DNA from: Zychaea mexicana
Taxonomy: Eukaryota > Mucoromycota > Mucoromycetes > Mucorales > Lichtheimiaceae
Length of the DNA stretch: 64,000 nt
Assembly: GCF_025766255.1 (NCBI RefSeq)
Contig: NW_026516703.1
Location: forward strand, 124,001-188,000
Reading direction: 5' to 3'
Shown here piece after piece: positions 12,931-24,129 of this stretch (position 1 is the stretch's first letter; each line of letters opens with the position of its first letter). Below the pieces are notes generated by a model, which saw only the letters and a list, made by a program, of their open reading frames with translations, made no database searches and had not been told where the DNA came from. The position numbers were made by a program, and so were the translations under genes.

Positions 12931-14512
12931 CACATATGTACATTATATTTCACATGACTAGGATACATCCGAGGCATGAGCGAGCTACTATCACATTCTG
13001 TATATGGATCTGAAGCTCTTAAGCTCGTCATAACAGCGTGCATAATTTGTACAGTTGGCCCTTTTTAATATACCAAAAAAATCGACCAATTCCTGAAATA
13101 AATGTCCAGTTGTTCAGGGAATTCATGATAAAGGGCACTCTGCATCTAAGTCAGGTTGCCTCACCGTCTGTAGAATTACATAATCAGTCCCATTCATATG
13201 TACTGGCGATACAATTACTTATTAGACCGTACACACATACACCTTCGGAGAGGAAGCAATTGATGATACCTGGTATTTTGAAATTGTCATTTCTTGACCT
13301 CACTTTCTCTTTGTATGTACAAACGTGGAGCTCAGGGTTCGCATCCTGTAACATACGTATGTTTAACATAAGCTCAAACAATATCAACAAGTAATTATCA
13401 TTATGTATGTTTTTCAAGTGATTCGCTAGAATACATTTGTAGTATCTTGTGACTTTTATCAAAATCAAAAATATCTCTATAACATTCTTTCATGCGTAAA
13501 AAAGCTGGTAAATACACAGCGGAAAGTATATAGCACTTGTCAATCCTGTCTATCGTCATCTGGTACAGTGAAAGTTTCTACTTTGTATCACTTAAAAGAA
13601 GTTCCAACATATACTTTGTCAGCTGATGCAAATCCTTCATATAGCCCACAGCATACTTGTCCTAATTACACGCTTCTAGAATCTTTGACAAAGATTGAAC
13701 TCTGTATTTATAGCACCAACAAGTGAGCTGGATAAAAAAGGAATTTGTCCGTCAGAATTCGTCATCCACAGCCAGCCGCAAAATCCACTTTTATGGAAGT
13801 GGGCAACAACAATGAGCGGATGTTCTTTGGCACTACTACTCGTAGATAGGCCTAAGATAGTGGAATGCTATAAACAAACAAACATACATACATACATACA
13901 TTCGTTCACAGAAAAAAGCTACGGATTTGCCGCGTAGTGAACTCGATCTGTCAAAGAAGGGAAAGGAGGCTGGGTCTGTTTACAGCAACTCGGGGAACCT
14001 CCATCTATTTGTGGCAACGAACAAAAAACCATGAGAAACCGAGCCAACGGGCTGTGTTTTCTTGTTTCGGAAATGGAGAAGGGCTTTGGTTACCTGAAGC
14101 TCAATGCAGTTTTCCCTTTCTTCTGCTTACCTTGTCTGCTCCAGCAACAAGTGTGGGGCTTTAGTCGAGATAAAGCTCGCTCTACCTAGTACTACAAAGA
14201 GGTAGTAGTAGCAAGATTATACATGAAACCCAAAAATCACGGCAATGTTATTCCGATCCGACGAGTCGATGAGAGAGAGAGGGGTTGGTGGAGAGACAAA
14301 ATATATTTTTAGCTCTGTTTTTGTTAGCAGCATCAGGCAAGGCGGCTTCATAAAATAAATCACCCCACTCAATAGCTTCCTATTTTCTCTGGCCATTATA
14401 TCGTAACACATATTATATATAGAGGGCTGTGCCTCCTTTGTCGTATTCGCTTTTCATAACACCTCTACATTCTCTCGTTACATACCCAAACAATCGCACA
14501 CCTTCAACAACC
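12931..14512. other. intergenic, 1.6 kb
   Basis: No gene supported. ORFs at about 13038-13394, 13695-13937 and 13937-14164 lack recognisable motifs and do not join into a plausible spliced gene. A (CATA)n tract lies near 13883-13900. The 3' part is the promoter of the oxidase gene. Confidence 0.5.
14414..14422 (+). promoter_or_regulatory. TATA-box-like element of the oxidase gene
   Basis: TATATATAG about 90 bp upstream of the oxidase ATG, followed by a pyrimidine-rich leader (CCTCCTTTGTCG...CCTCTACATTCTCTC). The position and the following CT-rich start region fit a fungal core promoter. Confidence 0.5.
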
Positions 14513-16487
14513 ATGAAATCGCTCGCCTGGCTTTCGACGGTTGCGCTGGTGTCAGCACTAGGCACATGTAGTGTCCAGGCACAAAAAGAAGACCGTCGGG
14601 ATTACTCTCCATTCTACTGGTCTCAATCGCAACAATTCCTGTCACCTTATGCAACCTCGGGCAAAATGGAACAGATTGGCCGTACAGGTGTTGCTGCCAT
14701 GCACGCGGTCTTACTAAAGTAAGAAGGATTCTTTATATGTCTTGGAATCCAGAAGTTGAACAACAAGCAGCACTGACACCTCGTTCTTCCATAACTTTTA
14801 TATAAAGCGAGAAAAAGATACTTGTCATTGACAAAGGTTCGATTACCAAAAAAAGACCTTAGAAACAATAACATGCGCGCATTGTATTGACGAAGAATAT
14901 ACACTTTTCAATTATTATGCTACAAACAAACACTAGCCGAGTGGAATGAAGCACAGTTTGATTCGGGCCAAAGTGCATTCTCAGTGGAATACGACCTTGA
15001 TACGGACGAATATCGACTGTTGCCTTTGGAAACAAACACATTCTGCTCTGGCGGCGGTTTCCTTGGTAACGGCACATTTATCAGCACCGGCGGCGGTGAG
15101 CGTGTCGGTCGTACATGGAAGGCTGCACCTGGTTGGCAATCTATCCGTCACTACAACCCATGCGACGACGGTTCTTGCGAGTGGAACGAATACACCACCG
15201 GCAAGATGGTTGAAAATCGTTGGTATCCCACTGTCGAGCAGCTACCCGAAGGTGATCTTTTCATCATTGGCGGATCGATCAAGGGCGCAGCTGTAAACCG
15301 GGATGAAATTAATGTACCGTCATACGAGTTTTGGCCACCTCGCCCTGAAGGCATTGTCAATATGCCGTTCCTGAACGAAACCATGCCTTATAACTTGTAA
15401 GGAGATATCATCTATCTGTTACTCGTGTGTTTGATACTACATATGGCTTTGCTAGCTCATTGCCGATGCATTTGATATTAAAAAAGTTGTGCTCAATAGG
15501 TACCCCTTTGTCTTTGTTTTACCCGACGGAAACTTGTTTGTTTTCGCCAACAAGCAATCCATCATCTTTGACTACAAAAATAACAAAGTTGTCAAACGGC
15601 TGCCCGATATCCCTGGCATGCCACGCTCCTATCCATTGACTGGCGGTGCGCTCATGCTCCCTCTAGATCCAGCCAACAACTACAACGTCGAAATCCTCAT
15701 TTGCGGAGGATCTGAGAAGATGAAGAACAATGCTGCTGCTGACGACACCTGTGGTCGTATCAATTTGGGCGACGAAGATCCGCAGTGGGAGATGGATACA
15801 TTTGTACATAAGCGTCTTATGCCTGACGGTGTCTTCCTTCCTGATGGTACGATCTTCTGGGTGAACGGCTGTCAACGCGGCTGGGCAGGCTACAACGGTC
15901 GAAACCATGACCCTACTTTTGATCCTCTTATCTACAACCCTGATAAAAAGATCGGCGATCGATGGACCACCGGATTAGCCGATACAAACATTGCCCGCAT
16001 GTACCACTCGGTAGCGCTAACGCTTCCAGACGGTCGAGTATGGATTGCTGGCTCAAATAACGTGTCGCCACCAGATGTTCTTGCAGAATACCCCACCGAA
16101 TTCCGCGTCGAGTATTTCTCGCCACCCTACCTTTTCAAATCGGCTACTCGACCTTTGATCTCGCACGTTCCTCGTATTGTGACCTATGACCAATCATTCG
16201 ACGTTTTGGTCAACTTGGGCGAGCTTGCTCAATCTGGAAGTGACCCTGAAATCAAGGTTGCCTTGTTACGTCCCGGATTCAGCACGCATTCAATGCACAT
16301 GTCCCAACGCTATGTTGTATTGAAGCACACTGTAGATGCAGACCTTCAAACTGTCACCGTCGAATCTCCTCCCAACGCTAACATCTTCCCTCCTGGATCA
16401 GGCTTCTTGTTCGTTCTTTGCAATGGCATTCCTTCAAAGGGTGCTGAGTTGTTTGTTGAACATGATGTCAATGACCTTCAGATATAA
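14513..16487 (+). CDS. secreted copper-radical oxidase, glyoxal oxidase-like (AA5)
   Basis: Extracellular oxidase that would convert aldehydes or alcohols to acids or aldehydes with release of H2O2. Exons: 14513-14718, 14808-14836, 14937-15396, 15500-16487. Residues 1-24 form a signal peptide (hydrophobic core WLSTVALVSALGT, cut after VQA). Active-site matches to the glyoxal/galactose oxidase fold: Cys in NTFCSGGGFLGNG and Tyr in NRWYPTVEQL (the Cys-Tyr cofactor pair), Tyr-His in RMYHSVALTLPDG, and the distal His in FSTHSMHMSQRYV. Kelch-like blades (GDLFIIGGS, GRVWIAGSNN) and the C-terminal Ig-like domain (FRVEYFSPPYLF, VESPPNANIFPPG) are present. Length about 560 residues, with no extra carbohydrate-binding (WSC) domain. 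Secretion and substrate class are family knowledge; the exact substrate is unknown. Confidence 0.9.
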
Positions 16488-18401
16488 AGCTTACATATTT
16501 CCCTTGTACCTTCTACTACCACCAAAAATCCATCACAATATCTCTCTTCCCCTCATCTCTTCTTGCCCTTCGATTTCTTTGATTGAGACTTACACCCACA
16601 TATATATATGTAGCATCCTGTACTCTACTTTTCATTTTCTTTTTGCTTTTTCTACAATAACCTGCTTTTTAAATATATTCAATGCTGCTTTTATATATAA
16701 AACAACGTGTCGATAAATTGATAACGACATAGTTCTTTTTATTTAAAACATCTTTTGCATACTATAGCAAGGGATGTAAAGTACATACAGCCGGTCTCAA
16801 GGTTGTGCTTGTGCCTCGGGTCTAATCACGTGATATGTCAGTTCATCAGCATTTTGTGTTTATGTACAAACACCAAGTAACCAAAGCACCAGTCTCTTCA
16901 CTAAATTCATATACTTATGTACAATCTATGTTGATTTAGGTTGTTGTGAAAGAAAGACCTGCTCGTTAATGCGTCGGCCCTTCAATCATTATCTGTGGTT
17001 TCTACCAGCTGATGCTATCAAGAAGAGTATCGTATCGATGAAGGAATCAATCCGGCTAATGGTGCATCAATATCATGCTCGTTGCCCTTTTTAGACCTTT
17101 TACAGTACCACATACATAACCAGCGAGTAAAACATCACAACTGCATAGTCAATTCGAACTGTCAGATGTGATACTGTATTGTCAAGTCTGTTTATTCACA
17201 ACGTCACTTTTATCAATATTGAGAGTTTTGCCACATATTTTGCAATCTTCCCTAGTCAAGCTAAAGCTAAATTGCTTCATCAGCTCACAAAAGCGGTTGG
17301 AGGTAGGCTGCTGTAGCAGTAATAAGTAGATGATGATAAGCATCGTTAGCTCATCTATTTTCACCTTGACTTTGTATGACCGCAGAAAGAAGCGTCCATG
17401 CCACTGATTTTATAATTTCTTCTTATTTTATTGCATATTTATTGCATTTTTGTAGAATGAGTTGATTTAGTAATGGAAAGAAGAATGATGTACTGTAGTA
17501 TATCTGTGGTCAACGGCCGAGTCCATCCCTCGTCTTCAGTAGCGTAACACAAACGAACAAAAAATTGGATAGAATGTGAGGAAGCAGCGGAACGAAGCGA
17601 GATTTTTGGCGAAAGCCAAACGATTTTTTTTGAATGCTATTTAGCTCGTTTTTATAGCATATGCAAAATAAGCGAACCGCACTATGTAGATATAAAACTC
17701 TCCTTCTTGTCTCTTTCTCCTTACCAAAGGTTTTTTTTGCCCTATATGATTGACCTGTTCTCCTTGGGTTTAGCAAACAACAGTGACCGGAAAGATGGTA
17801 TTATACATTTATGGCAAATTTCAATGGTATATGGGGGAGTGTAACATCATCACTATCTCCTTTCTCATGTAACTGCGATACAAGCACAGTACAGCAAGTG
17901 AGTATGTACTAAATACTTTGCATTATTGATACATATGGAAATGCACTATGACTATGATGGTCCATGTGCTAGGACTGCTCGTGTGTCACTGTGTATCACT
18001 GCAGTTGGCACCATCACCTTGTAGTTGAGAGTCACACACACGCACAGTGGCCGCATCATGAATTAAAGATAAATTGATGTCTTTTTTCCCTGAGTTCGTA
18101 ATGTGTTACATAAAACGGCTTTTAGCCACGTTTCGGCCGAAAAAACTCGTGGTGCAATGACTTTAATCAGGAAGAACTAGAAAAAGAAAGTACAACAAAT
18201 AAAAAAATAATAGTACATGAACACTGAATACTCGCTACTTTATTTTTTCGAAAGAAGATGTCGTGTGCTGTGTGTGTGTGTGTAGTTTGCTTGTATTTTC
18301 GGGTCGTTAAATATGTGATCGTGGACAGAGCGTTGTGAAAAGAACAAAAAGAGAAGGATAGGGGCGTGTGTGTTTTTTGCGAAAGAGAAAAAAACCGTTT
18401 T
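16488..18401. other. intergenic, 1.9 kb between converging genes
   Basis: Contains 3' regions of the oxidase (+) and the membrane protein (-). Small ORFs at 17182-17364, 17510-17776 and 18167-18448 show no motif or splice context. Some GT/CA simple-sequence tracts (near 18264-18282). No RNA gene was recognised. Confidence 0.5.
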
Positions 18402-19860
18402 TTAATAGCGAAGATCAATCTCATGCATGGGTCCAGCAGGACGTTCATGGACTACAGCCAAAGATGGTGGTTGGGACGCGGCCGAGCGCGACGATGAGTT
18501 GGAAGGATGCCGGCCTAATGTGGCGCTAGGATCTTCTATGGCACCTTGTCCAGCGCCTACTGCCATGCCCTGAAAAAGACAAAGCCAGAAACAATGAGCA
18601 GCGATAATATTAGTGATTCCATTCATTCGATGAAAGAGAAAGGAAAATGGTCGGTAAATAAGCGGAGAAAGAGGAAGACAAACATACTGCTGCTGTATCT
18701 CGCTTGGAACGATTACTTCGCAAGGATGCTGAGCGCGGCAGCTTGGCTACGACCGAAGCGACTACACCCATGAAACTCTGTGGGCGCCAGTGTGTGTCGA
18801 CGTTGGGATCATCCATCGCAGAAGATGAGGATGATGATGACTGACTATCGCGTCTGCGCTTGTTGGCAACAAGCAATCCAGCAAGACCAATGGCGGCAAC
18901 ACAACCAATGCCGACACCAAGGCCAATGCCCAAGGCCTTATTGCTGACATTGCCCTCGACAGCTTGGGTCTCGCTACGTACATTTGGATCAGAGGCGGCA
19001 CCCGAGTCTTCAGAGGGCGCACCATCCTGGTGATCGTTAGGACCGCCAAGGATGCTGTCGTCAGAGTCGCTAGCATCATCGCTGCCATCTGTCGTTGTTG
19101 TATCATCGTCAGCAGCAGCAGTAGAAGAGCCATCTTCAGAGTTGCTGCTGTTTTCGGTATCGTTGGTAGCAGATGAGGAGCTGTCGTCGGTATCAGTATT
19201 AGTATTGTCGGAAGAAGGGGAATCGCCACTGCTATTTGAGTCGCTTGCCAAGGAGGAGCCATTGTTATCGCCGCCAGTGGCAGGTGCATTAGGGTCTTCA
19301 ACGCTGCCAGTAGGGGACGACGAGGTCGAACCGGATTCTGTGAAAGCAGAAACATCAGAATTTTCGTCATCAGAAGATTCGTTTTTAGTGTCGCTACCAT
19401 CGTTGCTGCTACTGCCATCTGAAGATGATGAACCGTCGTTGTTTTCGTCGTTCGAGGATGAGGAAGCAGTGGTTGGGGTTGCCTTGCTGGTCTGGGTAAC
19501 AGTGACACGTTTGTTTTGACGAGTTGCTGTTGCTTTGGCGGATGGAACAGCCGTGGGCATGCACTTTACTTGTTCATTGGTAACAGCGTTGCCTTTGTCA
19601 CCATTGGCAGGAACCTCGACAATTACTTTCGTGGTGCATTGGAAAATAGTGATTTGTTCGTCGTCGTCGTCGTTTGATTTTTTTTCGTCTCGTGCGTAAA
19701 AGCGGAAAGTGGCAGCTGGGGTGGGCGTAGGTGCGGCCACTGTAGATATTTGCGTCGTTGGTGATTGTTGTTGTTTGAGCGAGTTATTACAGAACAAAGA
19801 AATGCGGTGATGGTATATGTGCGTAAATACGGTGTGCGATTTCGCTATAAATGCTCTATT
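18402..19860 (-). CDS. Ser/Asp-rich single-pass membrane protein, 5' end unresolved
   Basis: Last exon 18402-18570 joins the main exon (ending at 18688) over an intron with GTATGT donor. The ectodomain begins near QQQSPTTQISTV, has a short Cys-containing part (ITIFQCTTKVIVEV, NEQVKCMP), then about 150 residues of Ser/Asp/Asn/Thr-rich low complexity, a strong transmembrane segment (IGLGVGIGCVAAIGLAGLLV) and a basic stop-transfer NKRRRD. The cytoplasmic tail ends MHEIDLRY. This layout resembles fungal stalk-like surface proteins or cell-wall sensors (a WSC/MID2-like plan), but no named domain is seen. The in-frame extension to 19884 begins at a TTG, so the start and signal peptide must come from an upstream exon I could not place. 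The antisense strand is also open because of the repeats; that ORF is a shadow. Confidence 0.6.
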
Positions 19861-19889
19861 AAAGATGAAGTAACTAGAAAGCAAAATAC

Positions 19890-20873
19890 ATACATGGTTG
19901 ATCTTTTCTTTCTAGATCAGCAGCTGCTGTATGTGTGATTGGAATAGTGACAATGGTGATATGAGTTAACTGTTTGCAAACAGGGCATGTAGACGTTGAT
20001 GTGGATACTGCAAAATGCGTAAGAAGCAACTAACCGAGCGAGACTCGAGCGACAAGCACAAATAGCAACAGAAATAAGGACTGACTCGATAGGCGCATCA
20101 AAAAAACGCATCAAAAAAGGAACGGGCAGGGAAGGGAAGGGGGGGTTTTTGGTGCGAGAAGAAAAGAAGGGAAAGAGAGAAGAGGCGAGGAGGAGAAGAA
20201 GAAGAGGTGTGTGTGTGTTCGTCTGTGTGAGATTAAGCTCCTCGAGAAAATAGGACGGAACACAATATAAAATGTGATGGTTTGCAACAAAAGGGAGGGC
20301 TGGGTTGGGGGGTGGGGAGGGGTGGTAGCAGTAGCAGTAGCAGTAATAGTGATAAGTTAGTGGGGAGGAGGTCGAAAAAGGCTCTAATAAATATATTGCG
20401 CAACATGCTAAATACCGTCTTTTACTCTGTGCAACATTCATTGCTTTGGGTTCCCCTCGTTCTACGATAACAATGTACCTGTTCTCTTTGTTGTCGTCGC
20501 TAATTTGCATACTACTGCCGTTGGCACCTTGCTATATTTAGCTGAATTGGACTGGCGTCATCTTGTGCTGTTTGACCAACTAATTTCTGCTTCTTCCGCT
20601 TCCTCTCTCTATCCATATACCGTTTGAGCTTTCAAACAAGCATATAGCCGCAACTGAGTACGGTGCAGTGTAACTATTTCTGCTTGTTTTTTTTTGGTTC
20701 CTCGCACCTCGTGTGACCCTCTAGTTTAATTGAGATTTTGGTGTTGTGGCACCCTGCGGTCTGAAATGTGCGTTTTCACACACCGCTTTATGAAGACAGC
20801 TCTTTTTTGGATCCAGGTATTGTTCTTATTTATTTTCGATTTAATCGAGATAAAAGGGAGACAGACTGAAAGA
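19890..20873. other. intergenic with purine-rich and (AGC)n tracts
   Basis: A G/A-rich tract (about 20105-20205) and (GTA GCA)n-like repeats (about 20320-20350). The upstream exon of the membrane-protein gene may lie here but no unambiguous ATG/signal peptide exon was found. An ORF of 197 codons at 19917-20510 (-) looks like translated low-complexity sequence. Confidence 0.4.
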
Positions 20874-20989
20874 CTACCAAAGTGAGATCCAGCTCGTTGA
20901 ACGTCTAGTATTTTGTTTACGATGGCGTCGGCGGCGTCTTTCCGGATGACGGTGATAGGGCCTGTCTGTGATCGATGGGGAGGGCTCGC

Positions 20990-21020
<31 letters not shown>

Positions 21021-21869
21021 CGCGGTAGTAGCGGAAGCAGCAACAGTGATGGTAGTTGTGGTAACCGCTTGGGCCGTGGCGGTCGTTTTGGTGATAGGAG
21101 TTTCGGTCTCAGTTGCTGCCGTCGTCACCTTTGTACTTGTTGTGGTACTGCCGGTCGTGGAAGTAGCCGCCTTGGAAGTTGTAGTTGTTGATGACGAGCC
21201 AGCGTCGATCCCTTGGTTAGGGTTCGTTTCTCCAGGAGTATAGATCCCAGCACAGTATGAATCATCAACGGTAGACCAGGATGCAGGCGAAGCATCATAT
21301 CTTTGGTCAAAGAGATACTCAAATGCCGGGATGCTCAACTATAATAGTGGTAATGATAGCAATAATTGAGCCACTTTTTCTTGCGTTGTAGATATAAGAT
21401 AAGGTCTTGGAGTCCCATTACTACTGTATTATACTTACATCCAAGCCTGATCCACCGAGATCCACGGCAAGGACATAGATACTGCGCGATTGATCTTGAT
21501 TGGTGACATTCAGACACAAATTACAAGTAAAAGCTGTATCCATGGCTTCCACCGCGGTAATCAGAGCCAAATTGAGCTGAGCATAGGGCATTCCACATGC
21601 TGGAGGGTTGTTTTCAAGCGCATTGACCGCTAAGTAGTGATAATAATTATAGACATGGTACGTCAGTATACACACATTGTTTGTAACGCTCCTTTCCGTT
21701 GACCAGCATTATCACCAAGCATATGTAGCCATGATACGTAAAGAGAGCACTTACGCAATCCGTAATAGTCTTGTGGGGTGATGGTTGCGCTGCCTGACAA
21801 AGAGGCAGCAGTGGCGCACAGCGCCATCATCATTGTCGTTTGCAGTAAACAAAGGACGACGTTGACCAT
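20874..21869 (-). CDS. secreted double-psi beta-barrel (RlpA/expansin-like) protein
   Basis: Exons 21755-21869, 21439-21629 and 20874-21338 on the minus strand with GT-AG introns. Exon 1 encodes a signal peptide (start MVNVVLCLL, core then ALCATAASLSG). The barrel region shows the usual order: Cys in NPPACGMPYAQLNLALITAV, paired Cys in FTCNLCLNVTNQD, a strand SIYVLAVDLGGSGLD, and LSIPAFEYLF. These match fungal RlpA-like/barwin-type secreted proteins, where the catalytic-like Asp is in the VVD strand. After YCAGIYTPG comes a Thr/Ser-rich tail (about 100 residues) typical of O-glycosylated cell-wall linkers, ending in an Arg-rich stretch. No carbohydrate-binding domain or clear GPI signal is seen. 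Role in wall interaction is inferred. Confidence 0.7.
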
Positions 21870-22931
21870 TGTTCTTTCAAGACAAAAAGTATAAGGAGCG
21901 GAAGGGGTGATGAAGGAAAGCGCGTTTTGCTTGCTCAGTTGTTGACAATGGTATGAGCTCCAACGGGTTCTACCCTTGGCCTTTTTATATTAAACGAACC
22001 TCGTTAAGACATCCCGAAAATTTTCGATAATTTGGCCAATTATTGAACGAAGATCTATGTGGTGTTTATGAAGAGATAGTAAGGGAGAGAATGAAAGAGG
22101 AGGATCAATTAAACGAACTGATTTGATGGCGAACAAAGATTGTCATGTCACATTTATATTACAACGATAATTATAATCGGCGTCAAGATGAATGGTGGTA
22201 CGACATAGCCAGATGTGAGTACAAAATGTCAATGGTAGAATATATATCCATAGGGCTACTATGTAGCAGCAGGTGTATGATATGTACGATTAAGAACGAC
22301 GCTGCTGGAACATATACCATTATATGACAAGTTAATGACATGGGATGGTCAATGCTTTACTGGCCGCGGAAGTCAAAAGTAAGACAGGCCCAGATCCTTT
22401 CTTCACGTTTCCGCGTCTTAAATTTGATTTACATTTGAAGTCCCTTTCAGGTCCAACAGTCTTTCTATTGTTTCATTACTACTCAGTTAGCAGCAAGCAC
22501 AGACAGTTAGTAGAGAAGGGTATATCTAGTATTCCCAGAGATTTTTAGGTAGGTAAAAAGAAAAGAAGGTATGTATAGAAGAATATGTATACTGTGTAGA
22601 GGATCGTAGTTAAAATAAAAGGCTAGTAGCTATGCGTGAGTTTGGTTCATCTTTGACAAGACTGTTGCCTTTGAGTTGATATGCATTTCCCGGGTGCCTT
22701 ATTTAGTACTTGTAGGAAAAACCCAGAAGAGAAGAGGTTGTTTGACAGGGTAGTACTCGGGGGGTGGGTAAAAGAAGAAAAAGAAAAAGGAGGCTATCTT
22801 TTCGGGGGTTTCTGTAAATGGGATGGAATGGGATAGGATGGGGGAATTGAATGAACGTATATAATATGAGAACATGTTGCTGCTATGGTGGTATTTTTTT
22901 TAGTTGGAAATGATCTTCTTGTTGCTATTGC
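21870..22931. other. intergenic, 1.1 kb
   Basis: Promoter of the barrel protein (its upstream side is near 21880-22020) and 3' flank of the Rab gene. Purine-rich tracts near 22770-22850. No coding feature supported. Confidence 0.5.
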
Positions 22932-24129
22932 TTAAAACAGTCCACAGCAGGATGACGACTGCACAGGTGGATCCTCGACATGGATAGGTGGCTGTTTCTT
23001 TTTGTTGGGTGGCATGCTGTATTGCTTACGATCCACCAAAACCCTAGTCAAATCTAAAAAGATCTCTTCGATCGTGCCTAAGACATATCTTCAGCAACGC
23101 CGAAGTCATACCTCCAGAGTACACTCTCCTTGCATGAGTAGATCTCCAAACTTACCATCATCCTCTTTTGCCGAGACTTCAAATAGCGGGGTCTCAGGGC
23201 CAAGTACGCGCGTGACATATTCCCGTGCCTGATCCTCTGGAACTTCTCGCCGCGATGCAAGATCAGATTTGTTCGCCACCACCACAATCACAAGTTCCTC
23301 TGTCATGTTCCTCTTTAACTCTACAGATAAGGTATAACATTGTTTTGTTTGTCATCGGCGACGTCGTAGAGTGTCCTCCCTTTCCTTCAACCGGCGGAAA
23401 TGTTCGCATGAATATAGGCTTACCTTCAATCCATGAGTGTAATTCTGCAAAGCTCTCTTGCGAAGTCATGTCATACACCAAAAGGGCTGCTTGAGCGCCA
23501 CGATAATACATAGGAGCCATCGCACGGAATCGCTCTAGGTTTGATAGCACAACCTCTTGTTATTAACAACCTCCCACCCACATTACAGATAAGTAACCTC
23601 ACGCATACTCTCGTTCTCCACAGCAAACTTACCCTGACCTGCTGTATCCCAGATTTGTAACCGTACCTTACAATTGTCTACTGTGCTGTGCAAAACATGT
23701 AACCCCTCTTGATTAATTCAACTTTCTCTCTATGTTTTCCCATTCGCACCCATTCTCCTTAACCCACAACCACCACATTCACACACAAACACACTACATA
23801 AAGAAAGGTCATTTATATCACTCTTAAACCTACAGCTTTTTTGTCATGAAAGAAGCACCAATGGTCGAAGTTGAGTTGGGCGAAAAGGTTTTGGAAATGT
23901 AGCGAACAACCAAGGAAGTCTTTCCAACACCTAGTAGTAGTAGTGGTAATTTTTTATGTATGTTTCCAGGATGGCAATGATAGCAATTTCATTATATTCG
24001 TTCAAAGTATAATAGCTATATTAATAAACAAAAGAATTTCTGTGCTAAATTAAATGAACAAAGAAACAAACCTTGGCTTCCAAGAATTACAACCTTCGCC
24101 TCAAGTGTTGATGCCCATGATCCATACAT
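22932..24129 (-). CDS. Rab-family small GTPase
   Basis: Membrane-traffic GTPase. Minus-strand exons: 24072-24129 (MYGSWASTLEAKVVILGSQG), one with the P-loop GVGKTSLVVRY and switch I (STSTIGASFMTKK) at about 23827-23928, one with VDNCKVRLQIWDTAGQ at about 23634-23687, one with ERFRAMAPMYYRGAQAALLVYD, one with VVVANKSDLASRREV, LFEVSAKEDDG, and a last one (to 22932) with IEEIFLDLTRVLVDRK and the C-terminus. All five G motifs are intact: GxxxxGKT, switch-I Thr, WDTAGQ, NKSD, SAK. It ends SSSCCGLF, a two-Cys geranylgeranylation-type end. The Rab subclass (Rab5/21/22-like by sequence flavour) is not certain. Short ORFs on the plus strand here are shadows. Confidence 0.9.

Noticed and set aside
18762..19519. 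Long alternative ORFs across the Ser/Asp-rich gene on both strands
   Set aside because: They are shadows of repetitive codons; only the frame with the transmembrane segment and spliced tail makes a coherent protein.
20874..21243. Gly/Val-rich ORFs on the plus strand
   Set aside because: Antisense of the Thr-rich tail of the secreted protein.
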